Notes: generated by a model from the letters alone, not told the origin. 64,000 nucleotides of DNA from Myxococcales bacterium (GCA_016717005.1 JADJUF010000025.1:51225-115224); one strand, 5' to 3'; shown: positions 42,409 to 52,733, counted from the first letter of the stretch. A program made the numbers and translations.

Positions 42409-44523
42409 TTACCACCGCACATCCGCACGCACGTACAGCGCGCGACCGGGCAACGGGAAGCCGACCAGGTCGGAGATCGCGCGCGGCACCTCGGTCAAGT
42501 CGGGCCGCGGCGGCGGGGCGAGCGCGACCTGCTCGACCCGGCGATCGAGCAGGTTCTTCAGCTCGACGGCCAGCGCGACGCGGCGGGTCAGCTCGAGCTT
42601 GGCGCCGACGCCGACGAGCGTGCGCGCCGGGACCGCCGACAGGTTGGCCTCGTCGACGAACGCGCCGTCGCTGTACGACACGTCGGCGAAGCCCGCCGCC
42701 AGGTGCCCGGCCAGGCGGCGCGCGGCGTCGACACGTATATATGCGGCGTGGCGCGGTCGGCCCGGCAGCGCCGCGCCCGAAAGGCTGGGCTGGCTCGAGC
42801 GCTGCCGCGCGTCGAGGAACGTGTAGTTGCCGGTGACCGTGACCGCGCGCCAGCCGCGGACCGAGCCGGCCAGCTCGACGCCGACCAGCGTGGCGCCGGG
42901 CAGGTTGACCGGGCGCGTCACCAGGCCGCCGGTGGTCACCAGGGCGATCACATCGACCGGGCGGGCGCCGAAGCCGGCGACCTCGACGTAGATCCGATCG
43001 AGCGGGCCCCGGCGGGTCGCCGGCGCGAACACCGCGCCCAGGTCGGCGCTCCAGCCGCGCTCGGTGCGCAGGTCGGGGCGGCCGACGATGAAGCCGCGGT
43101 CGCCGAACAGCTCGAGCGCGGTCGGCACCCGGGCGTAGCGCCCGACGCTGGCCTTGATCGCCAGGTCGGGGGTGGCGAGCGCGCGGGCCGCCAGGCGCGG
43201 GCTGAGCAGCAGCTCGGTGCGGGGCGGCGCGGCGGTCGTGGTGCCGGCGGCGGCGTCGACGAGCGGCACCGTGCGCAGGACCTCCAGGCGCAGCGCCGGC
43301 TCGAGCGACACCCGCCCGCACGCCACGCTCAGATCGTCGGCGACCGCGACCGCCGCGCCGAGGCGCTCGCCGGCGGTGGCGATCGGCGCCGCCGGGCCGA
43401 CCTCGCGATCGCGGTAGTGGTCGGCGCGCAGCTCGACCGCCGCCGTCGCGCGGTGGTGACCGCGCCGCCACACGGCCGCGCCCTGGGCGCCGCCGCCCAG
43501 CGTCAGGTAGCGTCGATCCTGGCCGCTCGTGCCGAGCTCGTCGTCGGGATCGCGGAACCGCTGCACCTCGACGGTGACGAAGCCCGAGCCGCGCACCGCC
43601 AGGCCCGCGACCGCGCCGGGCTCGTCGACGTCGACCGCGCCGTCGGCGGTGCCCCCGACGGTGTCGAGCCGGGTCGCCAGCGCCTGATCCCAGCCAGTGC
43701 CGGGCACGCCCTGCCGCCGGCCCAGCGCGCGGACGCCGCCGCGCCACGACCGGGCGCCGCGCGCCCCGGCCGCGCGCACGACCCCGTCGAGCTGATCGTA
43801 GCCGTTGTTGGCCCGGGTCGCGGTGCCGTCGTCGGCGGTGGTCAGCGGCGTGCCGCGGTCGTCGAAGAACGTGTAGTCGCCGGTGGCGCCGGCGTAGCCG
43901 AGCTCGGCCGCGATCGCGCGCTCGGCCGGATCGCCGTCGCCGAACCGCAGCCGCGCCGCGCGGGCGCCGAACGAGCCGCCGCCCAGGCTCAGGTGCCAGC
44001 GCTCGCCGGTCGCGGCCCGGCCGACCCGGCTCACCAGATCGAGCGCGCCGCCGACCCCGGCGCCGCCGAGCGTCACCGGCACCGCCCCGCGGTACAGCTC
44101 GATGCGCTCGAAGCTGTCGAGGTCGTAGCGCGCCAGGTCGGCGGTGACCGATCCCAGGCGCGACAGGGGCACGCCGTCGATCGACACCTGGGTGTTGCCG
44201 GGCGCGTTGCCGCGCACGGTCACCGCGGCGAAGCTGCCCAGGCCGCCGAGGCTGCGGCTGTCGGCGCCGACCGTCGCGCCCAGCGCGTCCGCGACGCCGC
44301 GGGTCTCGCCCTCGCGCTCGTCGACGTGGACCACGGTCACGAACTCGGGCGCCGCCAGCGCGCGCCGCCGGTCGCGGGCCTCGGGATCGGCGCCGGTGAG
44401 GTCGTCGGTGCCGCCGCGGGGGCCGTGGTCGACCAGCACGATCGTCTCGGTCGCGCCGGTCACCGGCTCGTCGGCGCGGGCCGGCGCCGCGACGACCAGG
44501 GCGAGGAGCGCGGCGCGACGCAT
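42409..44523 (-). CDS. TonB-dependent outer-membrane receptor (BtuB-like)
   Basis: 704 residues. Signal peptide (MRRAALLALVVAAPARA), a plug domain (about 60-190: VADALGATVGADSRSLGGLGSFAAVTVRGNAPGNTQVSIDGVPLSRLGS...RIELYRGAVPVTLGGAGVGGALDLVSR), then a 22-strand barrel ending in an aromatic-rich final strand (PLPGRALYVRADVRW). A TonB-box-like ETIVLVDH lies near residue 26. Substrate unknown: there is no cobalamin riboswitch in the short (74 bp) upstream gap and no transporter neighbours. Confidence 0.9.
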   Translation of the reverse strand: MRRAALLALVVAAPARADEPVTGATETIVLVDHGPRGGTDDLTGADPEARDRRRALAAPEFVTVVHVDEREGETRGVADALGATVGADSRSLGGLGSFAAVTVRGNAPGNTQVSIDGVPLSRLGSVTADLARYDLDSFERIELYRGAVPVTLGGAGVGGALDLVSRVGRAATGERWHLSLGGGSFGARAARLRFGDGDPAERAIAAELGYAGATGDYTFFDDRGTPLTTADDGTATRANNGYDQLDGVVRAAGARGARSWRGGVRALGRRQGVPGTGWDQALATRLDTVGGTADGAVDVDEPGAVAGLAVRGSGFVTVEVQRFRDPDDELGTSGQDRRYLTLGGGAQGAAVWRRGHHRATAAVELRADHYRDREVGPAAPIATAGERLGAAVAVADDLSVACGRVSLEPALRLEVLRTVPLVDAAAGTTTAAPPRTELLLSPRLAARALATPDLAIKASVGRYARVPTALELFGDRGFIVGRPDLRTERGWSADLGAVFAPATRRGPLDRIYVEVAGFGARPVDVIALVTTGGLVTRPVNLPGATLVGVELAGSVRGWRAVTVTGNYTFLDARQRSSQPSLSGAALPGRPRHAAYIRVDAARRLAGHLAAGFADVSYSDGAFVDEANLSAVPARTLVGVGAKLELTRRVALAVELKNLLDRRVEQVALAPPPRPDLTEVPRAISDLVGFPLPGRALYVRADVRW

Positions 44524-44597
44524 GGCCGGCGAGCCTCCCTGCCGCCGTCGGCGCTGTCAACCTTGACCGCCGGTGGGGCCGGCGCGACCATGCTGGG

Positions 44598-45212
44598 ATG
44601 CGCCTGTCCACGATGCTCGCGGCGATCTCGGTGGTGGCGCTCGGGTGCGGCGGCGACGACGGCCCGCCGGTCGATGACGGCGACGCCGCGGTCGGCGATC
44701 CCGACGGTGGCGGCGGCCCCGACGCGCCCGGTCCCGACGCGCCGCCTGTGGTCGGCGAGCCGCCCGGCCTGGTCGGCATCGTCAACGCCCACAACGCCGA
44801 GCGCGCGCTGGTGGGCGTCGGCCCGCTGACCTGGGATCCGGCGCTCGCCACCATCGCCGACACCTGGGTGCGCCAGTGCGTCGACACCGCCGCGCCCATC
44901 GGCCTCGTCGATCACAACGCCGGGCGCTCGAACGGCTACCCGACCTACGTCGGCGAGAACATCTACGGCGCCGGCGGCCAGGCCAGCGGCACCGCCGCCG
45001 CCGCGCTGTGGATCTCCGAGAAGCAGTACTACCACTACGACACCAACTCCTGCGACGCCGGCCGGAGCTGCGGCCACTACACCCAGGTCGTCTGGCGCAA
45101 CACCACCAAGATCGGGTGCGCGATCTACACGTGCCCCGGGCTGCAGTACGGGTCCACCGTCGTGTGCGACTACGGCCCCGGCGGCAACATCGGCGGCCAG
45201 CGGCCGTACTGA
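44598..45212 (+). CDS. CAP/PR-1 (SCP) domain lipoprotein
   Basis: 204 residues. Signal peptide with lipobox (AAISVVALGC), an Asp/Gly/Pro spacer (to ~50), then a CAP domain: IVNAHNAERALVGVGPLTWDPALATIADTW, VGENIYGAGG, CGHYTQVVWRNTTKIGCAIYTC and VVCDYGPGGNIGGQRPY. The HNxxR, GENI and GHYTQVVW motifs with the cavity His/Glu/His are intact. The family binds lipids or has debated proteolytic roles. Divergent from the TonB receptor. Confidence 0.9.
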   Translation: MRLSTMLAAISVVALGCGGDDGPPVDDGDAAVGDPDGGGGPDAPGPDAPPVVGEPPGLVGIVNAHNAERALVGVGPLTWDPALATIADTWVRQCVDTAAPIGLVDHNAGRSNGYPTYVGENIYGAGGQASGTAAAALWISEKQYYHYDTNSCDAGRSCGHYTQVVWRNTTKIGCAIYTCPGLQYGSTVVCDYGPGGNIGGQRPY

Positions 45213-45418
45213 GCGCGCGGCCGGCCGGCGTCGCACGCCGGGGCAGGCGCACGCCGGGGCAAGGCGCACGCCGGGGCAAGGCGCACGCCGGGGCAAGGCG
45301 GGTCACGCGTCGAGCGGGGCTGGCACCTGCTTGCCACGTGCTTCACGGCATATGCCTGGCGCACGCTCGGCGGCCTGTATCGCGCGCTGCGCGCCGCGCG
45401 CGGATCACGCGTCGCTCG

Positions 45419-46016
45419 TCCCCGGCACGTGCCGCAGGCTCGACGGCGCGCGATCGCAGCCTCGGCGGCGCGCGGCCTGCGCCGAGCGCGCGCGGGACGG
45501 GGGCGCCGGCGGCGCGTGGCCGCAGGCTCGACGGCGCGGCTGCGCCGAGCGCGCGCGGGACGGGGGGCGCCGGCGGCGCGTGGCCGCAGGCTCGACGGCG
45601 CGGCCTGCGCCGCGCGCGCGGGACGGGGGCGCTCGCCGCCTGGCGCCTGCCAGAGGCGTGGCGGCGCGGCCTGCGCCGAGCGCGCGCGGGGCCGGCGTCG
45701 AGCGCCGACGGACGGGGCGTGGCGGCACCTGCTCCGGCTCGGCGCGCGTGCGTCGATCGCCGGCGGCACCTGCTTCCGCCTCGGCGGCACGCGGCCTGCG
45801 CCGCGCGCGCGCGGGACGGGGGCGCTCGCCGCCTGGCGCCTGCCAGAGGCGTGGCGGCGCGGCCTGCGCCGAGCGCGCGCGGGGCCGGCGTCGAGCGCCG
45901 ACGGACGGGGCGTGGCGGCACCTGCTCCGGCTCGGCGCGCGTGCGTCGATCGCCGGCGGCACCTGCCTCCGCCTCGGCGGCACGCGGCCTGCGCCGCGCG
46001 CGTGCGCGTGCGCGGG
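45419..46016. repeat. Tandem repeat region derived from the transposase gene 3' end
   Basis: Contains a 192-bp tandem duplication (about 45605-45796 and 45797-45988) and, before it, two shorter units of about 78 bp. Blocks such as GCGTCGATCGCCGGCGGCAC and CTCGGCGG match the 3' end of the adjacent transposase gene (46017 onwards, read on plus), so the array looks like repeated copies of that gene end. The stretch 45213-45418 has only short CGGGGCAAGGCGCACGC repeats. Confidence 0.8.
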
Positions 46017-46757
46017 TCAAGCGTCGATCGCCCCCGGCACCTGCCACAGGCTCGGCGGCGCGCCGCCCCGGCGCCATCCATCCGCGAGCAGCCACGTCTG
46101 CGGCCGCGCCGACGGCAGCGGCTCGAAGCCGCGCGGCCAGGCGAACGGCACGCCGTCGCGCTCGGCCCAGCCGACGAACCAGACCGCGGTCGAGTACGGA
46201 TCGACCTGCGCGCGGCGCTGACCGAGCGCGGCGTGATCGGCGCGATGACGCCGCCAGTTGTTGAGCACGTACGCCAGCGCGTTGCGGGCCTGGCGCGGGG
46301 TCGTGATCGGCGTGGCGTGGTAGCGCGCCGCGAACACCCGGCCACGCCGCCGGACACCGCGCTCCTCGGAGATCGCCAGGTTCAAGCGTCGCGCCGCCGA
46401 GATGCACAGCCCGCGGACGCCGTTGGCCAGCGCGAGGCGGTCGTCCGCCTCGCACAAGAGGTGGATGTGGTTGCCCTGGATCGACACGTGGACCACGCGG
46501 AAGTCGTGGCGCCCCAGCGCGCGGACCATCGCCCAGCGCATCGCCTGGTACGCGCTGCGCCGGCGCAACCGCCCGACGTCACCGACGACCTTGAGCACGA
46601 CGTGCACCGGCTGCCGCGGATCGTGCACAGGTCGAGCGCGGTGCGGCGGTGTCTGCGCGCCTCGGCGCTTACGGCCCGCGCCCTTGCGCCGACCGCCGTG
46701 GCCGACCCGCGCCTTGGTCACCCCGAACTCCAGTTGCGCTCGCCGCCGCCCAATCAT
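46017..46757 (-). CDS. Y1 (HUH) transposase, REP-associated/IS200-like
   Basis: 246 residues. A basic N-terminus (GGRRKGAGRKRRG), the strand HVVLKVV, the HUH metal motif in VSIQGNHIHLLCEADD (His-Ile-His), and a candidate nucleophile Tyr in ARNALAYVLNNWRRH. This is the pattern of single-tyrosine transposases related to RAYTs that move or maintain small palindromic repeats. ATG 46757 fits the upstream TATATT and keeps a protein-like start. The C-terminal ~50 residues lack family features. It lies between two repeat arrays and may have shaped the inverted-repeat elements in this window. Confidence 0.85.
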   Translation of the reverse strand: MIGRRRAQLEFGVTKARVGHGGRRKGAGRKRRGAQTPPHRARPVHDPRQPVHVVLKVVGDVGRLRRRSAYQAMRWAMVRALGRHDFRVVHVSIQGNHIHLLCEADDRLALANGVRGLCISAARRLNLAISEERGVRRRGRVFAARYHATPITTPRQARNALAYVLNNWRRHRADHAALGQRRAQVDPYSTAVWFVGWAERDGVPFAWPRGFEPLPSARPQTWLLADGWRRGGAPPSLWQVPGAIDA

Positions 46758-46766
46758 GATAGGGCT

Positions 46767-46772
46767 AATATA
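46767..46772 (-). promoter_or_regulatory. Predicted -10 for transposase gene
   Basis: TATATT on the minus strand, 9 nt before ATG 46757, inside an AT-rich patch unusual for this genome. Confidence 0.5.
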
Positions 46773-46845
46773 CATTCAATGATGATGTTGTCGAGGGCAG
46801 GATGAGGTGAAAATGAGAGATGCGGCGCCCGGCATCGGACTCCGG

Positions 46846-47440
<595 letters not shown>

Positions 47441-47458
47441 GCGTCCCGGCGAGCCACG

Positions 47459-48317
47459 TCCTGCTGCTGCCGTCCTGGGGCCTGCGTCCCGCGTGGTCCC
47501 GCGTGTCCTGCGCGACACGCCGCCACGCCGACCCGAAGGGACGATGGGAACGTGGGCTGGCTCCCGGAGCGCTGATGGAGTTGACGCGGTGTGGACAGCC
47601 ACACCGCAGGCGGCGTGGTGGCGTAGCGGACCGCCCAGGACGGCGGTGTGCCTGACCCACACCGCTTGGACACCGGCGACGCGTGCGTGCGGTCAGGCCG
47701 CGATCGAGTTGGCGCCGGTGCCCACAACCCCACAGCGCCCGCTGGCCGTGAGTTTGTTGATTCTTGAGAGAGATGACGGCGGAGCGGACCCGATCCCGGC
47801 GACCAGGAATGACGCTGGGGCGGCTCGCCGGGCGGCTCGCCGGGATCGGATCTGGTCCCGCGACCGCAGGGTCTCCGGACGATCAAATCAAACTCACGGA
47901 GCAGGCGGGCGCTGTGGGCTGGGCGCCCACTCCCACGCCGCGCGCAGGCGTACACGCCTCGCCGGTGTCCAAGCCGGAGTGGGCAGGCGCGCCGCCGGCA
48001 CGATCGCTGAGGCGGCCACCACTGCGGCGCGCGGTGCGGCTGTCCACGCCGGCGGCAACTCCATCAGCGCTCCGGGTGACCGGCGCCCACACGTGTTCGA
48101 CGCGCGGAGGGCGCCGAGCCAGCGGCAACACAACCGCGCTCTCTTCCCCGGACGGCACCTCCATCGCCGCGCCAGGCGCGACGGCACCGCGATCAGGCAT
48201 GCAGCGGCGGCCTCATTGCCGTCACCCGCCGTCCGCCGCGCCCCGCCGCCGTCCGCCGCGCCCCGCCGTCGCCCGACGCGTCCGACGCGCCACGAAGCAC
48301 GCGAACGCGCCACGAAG
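47459..48317. repeat. Palindromic element P1, copy 1 (about 860 bp)
   Basis: Nearly identical to 48318-49196. Within it, 47561-48077 is a large imperfect palindrome: the left arm GGAGCGCTGATGGAGTTG recurs inverted as CAACTCCATCAGCGCTCC. The inner arms around CCACAACCCCACAGCGCCCG pair with GCGGGCGCTGTGGG; an 11-bp GTTGTGGGCAC piece is missing here relative to copy 2. No convincing protein on either strand. Confidence 0.85.
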
Positions 48318-49196
48318 TCCTGCTGCTGCCGTCCTGGGGCCTGCGTCCCGCGTGGTCCCGCGTGGTCCCGCGTGTCCTGCGCGACACGCCGCCACGCCGA
48401 CCCGACGGGACGATGGGAACGTGGGCTGGCTCCCGGAGCGCTGATGGAGTTGACGCGGTGTGGACAGCCACACCGCAGGCGGCGTGGTGGCGTAGCGGAC
48501 CGCCCAGGACGGCGGTGTGCCTGACCCACACCGCTTGGACACCGGCGACGCGTGCGTGCGGTCAGGCCGCGATCGAGTTGGCGCCGGTGCCCACAACCCC
48601 ACAGCGCCCGCTGGCCGTGAGTTTGTTGATTCTTGAGAGAGAGATGACGGCGGAGCGGACCCGATCCCGGCGACCAGGAATGACGCTGGGGCGGCTCGCC
48701 GGGCGGCTCGCCGGGATCGGATCTGGTCCCGCGACCGCAGGGTCTCCGGACGATCAAATCAAACTCACGGAGCTGGCGGGCGCTGTGGGGTTGTGGGCAC
48801 CGGCGCCCACTCCACGCCGCGCGCAGGCGTACACGCCTCGCCGGTGTCCAAGCCGGAGTGGGCAGGCGCGCCGCCGGCACGATCGCTGAGGCGGCCACCA
48901 CTGCGGCGCGCGGTGCGGCTGTCCACGCCGGCGGCAACTCCATCAGCGCTCCGGGCGACCGGCGCCCACACGTGTTCGACGCGCGGAGCGCGCCGAGCCA
49001 GCGGCAACACAACCGCGCTCTCTTCCCCGGACGGCACCTCCATCGCCGCGCCAGGCGCGACGGCACCGCGATCAGGCATGCAGCGGCGGCCTCATTGCCG
49101 TCACCCGCCGTCCGCCGCGCCCCGCCGCCGTCCGCCGCGCCCCGCCGTCGCCCGACGCGTCCGACGCGCCACGAAGCACGCGAACGCGCCACGAAG
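48318..49196. repeat. Palindromic element P1, copy 2 (about 870 bp)
   Basis: Head-to-tail copy of 47459-48317 (offset about 869 bp), with a 10-bp GTGGTCCCGC duplication near the start. Its palindrome spans 48430-48958, centred near 48694, with almost perfect ~50-bp inner arms (48580-48631 and 48757-48808). The centre holds TTGATTCTTGAGAGA and GGCGGCTCGCC direct repeats. Confidence 0.85.
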
Positions 49197-49199
49197 CAC

Positions 49200-50010
49200 G
49201 CGACGCGCCCCGCCGCCGCCCAACGGCCCGACGCCGTGCGACGCCGCCCGCCGGCCCCGCCGCCGCCCGCCGCGTCCGCCGCGCCCGCCGCGTTCTCACG
49301 CGTCCATCGACACGCACCCCGACTGGCCGCCCCGCCGCCGCGCCCGCCGCCCCGCCGCGCGCGCCGCCCCGCCGCGCTCGCCGCCCCGCCGCGCTCGACG
49401 CGCCCGCCGCGCCCGCCGCGCCCGCCGCGCCCCGACAGCGCCGCCCCGACGGCGCCCCGACGCCGCCCGCCGCCCCGACGCCGCCCGCCGCGCCCGCCGC
49501 GCCCGCCGCCCCGCCGCGCTCGACGCGCCCCGACGGCGCCCCGCCCCGCCCGCCGCCCTGACGACGCGCCCGCCGCGCCCCGACGGCGCCGCCCCGACGG
49601 CGCCCCGACGCGCCCGCCGCCCCGCCGCCGCGCCCGCCGCCCCGCCGCGCCCGCCGCCCCGCCGCGCCCCGCCCGCCGCACCCCGACTCGCCGCCCTGAC
49701 GACGCGCCCGACGCGCCCCGACGCGCCCGCCGCCCCGACGTCGCCCCGACGCCGCCGCCCCGACGGCGCCCCGACGCCGCCCCGCCGCCCCGCCGCCGCC
49801 CCGCCGCCCCGCCGCGCCCGCCGCGCCCGCCGCGCCGCCGCCCCGCCGCCGTGCACCGACGCCCCGACGCCGTACGCCGCCGCCCCGACGCCGTACGCCG
49901 CCGCCCGACGCGCCCGCCGCCCCGGCGTGCCCCGGCGGCCACATCGGCGGCGCGGTCGGCGGCGCGATCGGCGGCACGATCAGCGGCACGATCGGCGGCA
50001 CGATCGGCGG
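49200..50010. repeat. Low-complexity CGCC/CGCCCGACG tract ending in 12-bp repeats
   Basis: About 740 bp of nearly pure C/G (CGCCGCGCCCGCC, CGCCCCGACGGCG), then six units of GGCGGCACGATC-type 12-bp repeats (49944-50010). All six frames stay open, giving Arg/Pro/Ala-only translations. No gene supported. Confidence 0.9.
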
Positions 50011-50098
50011 CCAGCGGGCCCGCCGCCCCGGCCTGGACCCTGAACCACCGTCGCGAACGAACTTCCCGGCCGGCGGTCGCCCGGGGGCAGGGCGGTGC

Positions 50099-50104
50099 TA
50101 TGCT
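50099..50104 (+). promoter_or_regulatory. Predicted -10 for tatB-tatC
   Basis: TATGCT 8 nt before ATG 50113. Confidence 0.5.
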
Positions 50105-50112
50105 CCGCGCCG

Positions 50113-50874
50113 ATGTTTGGCATGGGCATGACCGAGATCCTCGTGATCCTCGTGGTCGCCATGCTCTTCCTCGGCCCGGACAAGCTGCCGGACGCGGCCA
50201 AGACGATCTCCAAGCATATCAGGGACCTGCGCAAGCAGACCCGGGAGTTCACGGACACGATCGAGAACGACACCGAGATCGGTGGCGCCATCCGCGACAT
50301 CAAGAGCGCGCTCCGGGGCGAGGAGATCCGGCGGCCGGCGCGCAAGGTGGCGCCCAAGATCGATCCTGCGCTGGCGGCTGGGGCCGCGGTCGCAGCTGAC
50401 GGCGCGGTCGCAGCCGAGGTCGCAGCCGATGGCACCCCGGTGCCAGCGGGCACGCGGATGTCAGACGCGATCGCCAGCGCGGTCGCGGCGGCCGCGGCAG
50501 CCGAGTCGACTGACGCGACGGTCAGCCCCGCCGCCGTCGACGCCAGCCCCGCGGCATCGGCCGAACTCGGCAGCCCAGCCACCGTTGGCGTCAGCGCCGC
50601 CGCGCTGGTCGCGATCGTCCCGGCCGAGCCTCCAACCTCCGCCGCACGACCCGTGCGCGCCGCCGCGGGCGCGACCACCACCGCCATGACCACCGCCGCC
50701 ACCGCCGCCAGCGCCGAGCCCGCCGCTCCGGCTGAGCCCGTGGACGCCGAGCCGACGGACGCCGAGCCCGCGGACGCGGACGCCGACCTCGAGCCCGAGG
50801 ATCCCGATGCCGCCGAGCTGGCCAAGCTCGTGCGCCCGGCCACCGGCACGATCGGCCGCGGCCAGGTCTCCTGA
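50113..50874 (+). CDS. tatB: Twin-arginine translocase subunit TatB (TatA/B family)
   Basis: 253 residues. N-terminal membrane helix with the family acidic residue (MFGMGMTEILVILVVAMLFLGPDKLPDAAKTI), the FLGPDKLPDA hinge, and an amphipathic helix with charged pairs (HIRDLRKQTREFTDTIENDTE), as in TatB. The remaining ~160 residues are an unusually long Ala/Pro/Glu/Asp-rich tail, much longer than in E. coli TatB. Directly followed by tatC (2-nt gap), which supports TatB over a stand-alone TatA. No separate tatA is in the window. Confidence 0.88.
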   Translation: MFGMGMTEILVILVVAMLFLGPDKLPDAAKTISKHIRDLRKQTREFTDTIENDTEIGGAIRDIKSALRGEEIRRPARKVAPKIDPALAAGAAVAADGAVAAEVAADGTPVPAGTRMSDAIASAVAAAAAAESTDATVSPAAVDASPAASAELGSPATVGVSAAALVAIVPAEPPTSAARPVRAAAGATTTAMTTAATAASAEPAAPAEPVDAEPTDAEPADADADLEPEDPDAAELAKLVRPATGTIGRGQVS

Positions 50875-50876
50875 CG

Positions 50877-51701
50877 ATGGCGACCGCCGATCCTGACGCC
50901 GAGCTCGACGAGGGACGCATGCCGTTCCTCGAGCACCTGCGCGAGTTCCGCGATCGCCTGCGCAACGCCGCCATCTGCTTCATGGTGGCGACGATCGTGT
51001 GCTGGTTCTTCGCCCGCGACATCTACGCCGAGCTGCGCGTGCCCCTCGACCAGGCGATGGCGCACTACCCGCAGTTCGCGTCGATCAAGATGAAGTACAA
51101 CGTCTTGACCGAGCCCTTCTGGGTCTACATGTCGGTCGCGCTGTGGGCCGGCGTGTTCGTCGCCAGCCCGCTCATCTTCTACCAGCTGTGGAAGTTCATC
51201 GCGCCCGGCCTGTACAAGCACGAGCGTCGGATCGGCGTCGTCTTCGCGACCTTCTCGGGGCTGTTCTTCGTCGGCGGCGCGCTGTTCTGTCACCAGTTCG
51301 TGCTCGAGCCGATGTTCCAGTACCTGCTCGGCGTCACCGGCGAGGACGCCGAGCCGGCGCTGACGATGACCGGCTACCTCGATCTCACGCGCGACATGAT
51401 GCTGGCGTTCGGCGCGGTGTTCGAGATGCCGTTCGTCATCTACTTCCTGGCCAAGATCGGCCTGGTCACCCACAAGAGCCTGTGGCGCTTCAACCGCTGG
51501 TTCGTGGTGCTCGCGTTCATCATCGGCGCGATCCTGACGCCGTCGGCCGACGTCGTCTCGCAGTGCCTGATGGCGCTGCCGATGATCGCGCTCTACAACC
51601 TGTCGATCATCGTGGCGTGGGTGGTCGTGCGCAACAAGGAGCGCGCGGCCAAGGCCGCGGGCTACACCGAGGCGCCGCCCGACGACGACGACGAGGCCTG
51701 A
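50877..51701 (+). CDS. tatC: Twin-arginine translocase subunit TatC
   Basis: 274 residues, six membrane helices. N-terminal MPFLEHLREFRDRL is the TatC signal-recognition motif; VLTEPFWVYMSVALWAGVFVASPLIFYQLWKFIAPGLYKHERR is the conserved helix 2-loop-helix 3 region with the E and P/F residues; later LTMTGYLDLTRDMMLAFGAVFEMPFVIYFLAKIGLV and ILTPSADVVSQCLMALPMIALYNLSI complete the family. It forms the core receptor for folded twin-arginine substrates. Acidic C-terminal tail (PPDDDDEA). Coupled to tatB. Confidence 0.95.
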   Translation: MATADPDAELDEGRMPFLEHLREFRDRLRNAAICFMVATIVCWFFARDIYAELRVPLDQAMAHYPQFASIKMKYNVLTEPFWVYMSVALWAGVFVASPLIFYQLWKFIAPGLYKHERRIGVVFATFSGLFFVGGALFCHQFVLEPMFQYLLGVTGEDAEPALTMTGYLDLTRDMMLAFGAVFEMPFVIYFLAKIGLVTHKSLWRFNRWFVVLAFIIGAILTPSADVVSQCLMALPMIALYNLSIIVAWVVVRNKERAAKAAGYTEAPPDDDDEA

Positions 51702-51782
51702 CCGCCGCCGGCCTGACGGGGGCCGGCGCGCAGCACGGCGCACTCGCCGCGTGCACCTCCCTCGCACGCAGCTCTCCGCACA

Positions 51783-52147
51783 CCTCACCGCGCGCAGCTC
51801 ACCGCGCGCAGCTCACCGCGCGCACCTCACCGCGCGCAGCTCACCGCGCGCAGCTCACCGCGCGCAGCTCACCGCGCGCACCTCACCGCGCGCACCTCAC
51901 CGCGCACACCTCACCGCGCGCACCTCACCGCGCACGCCTCACCGCGCGCACCTCACCGCGCGCAGCTCACCGCGCACACCTCACCGCGCGCAGCTCACCG
52001 CGCGCAGCTCACCGCGCGCAGCTCACCGCGCACAGCTCACGACGCGCAGCTCACCGCGCGCACCTCACCGCGCGCAGCTCACCGCGCACACCTCACCGCG
52101 CGCAGCTCACCGCGCGCAGCTCACGACGCGCACCTCACCGCGCGCAG
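51783..52147. repeat. 14-bp tandem repeats (about 26 units)
   Basis: Units CTCACCGCGCGCAG or CTCACCGCGCGCAC with a few ACGA and CACA variants. The 14-bp period rules out a repeated protein in one frame. It lies between tatC and the convergent lipoprotein gene. Confidence 0.92.
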
Positions 52148-52345
52148 CCTTCACCTCACCGCGCGCAGCCTTCAGCACACCGCGCGCCGCGCAGGCCCAG
52201 ATCGCCGCCGAGCGCGCACCTCATCGCGCGCAGCCTTCCGCACACCGCGCGCCGCGCAGGCCCAGATCGCCGCCGAGCGCGCACCTCACCGCGCGCAGCC
52301 TTCAGCACACCGCGCACCGCGCAGGCACAGTTCGCCGCCGAGCGA
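52148..52345. repeat. Triplicated ~64-bp unit overlapping lipoprotein gene end
   Basis: Three copies of a unit containing GCGCGCAGCCTTC, CACACCGCGCGCCGCGCAGG and TCGCCGCCGAGCG; the last is the coding 3' end of the lipoprotein gene, the other two lie beyond its stop. Confidence 0.8.
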
Positions 52346-52720
52346 GCCGCAGTCGAGCCCGCGGTCGACGATCGCCGCGCAGGCGGTCCAGCGCACGCAC
52401 TCGCTGTCGCCGAGATCGAGGCCGTCGGACGCGGCGTAGTCGAGGCGCCAGCCGCCGCCGGCTGGCTCGCCGATCCAGCCGACCGCGGCCCGGGCGTCGG
52501 CCAGCGGCTGATCGACCAGCACCCGGAACGTCTCGCCGCGGCCCCGCGCCGCCATCGCGCACGCCCGGGCCCAGGCCGGGTTCGCCGGCGCGTCGTCGGA
52601 GGCCGTCGCCGCGCCGCGGTCGACCGAGGCGCCCGCGCGCTCGGCCAGGAGCGCCACCGGATCCTCCTCGGGTAGGTCGCACGCCGCCGCCATCACCACC
52701 AGCGCGAGCGCGCGTCTCAG
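52286..52720 (-). CDS. Small lipoprotein, probable CTG start
   Basis: 144 residues. If CTG 52720 initiates, the protein begins MRRALALVVMAAAC, a textbook lipoprotein signal. Exactly 7 nt upstream is TAGCGT, the same -10/start spacing seen at other leaderless genes here; no ATG, GTG or TTG gives a sensible start. The mature part (CDLPEEDPVALLAERAG...) has five further Cys, mostly in the C-terminal half (SECVRWTACAAIVDRGLDCGSLGGELCLRGARC), probably disulfide-bonded. Family unknown. Its 3' end is tandemly repeated downstream. Confidence 0.7.
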   Translation of the reverse strand: MRRALALVVMAAACDLPEEDPVALLAERAGASVDRGAATASDDAPANPAWARACAMAARGRGETFRVLVDQPLADARAAVGWIGEPAGGGWRLDYAASDGLDLGDSECVRWTACAAIVDRGLDCGSLGGELCLRGARCAEGCAR

Positions 52721-52727
52721 GCCTCGA

Positions 52728-52733
52728 ACGCTA
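52728..52733 (-). promoter_or_regulatory. Predicted -10 before CTG-start lipoprotein
   Basis: TAGCGT on the minus strand, 7 nt before CTG 52720. Confidence 0.45.

Noticed and set aside
44524..44597. Cobalamin riboswitch in front of the TonB receptor
   Set aside because: The upstream gap is only 74 bp and lacks the B12-box and helix pattern.
47894..49942. Long minus-strand open frame (682 codons) across the palindromic repeats and CG tract
   Set aside because: Translation is Arg/Gly/Ala low complexity plus inverted copies of itself; no start signal and no domain.
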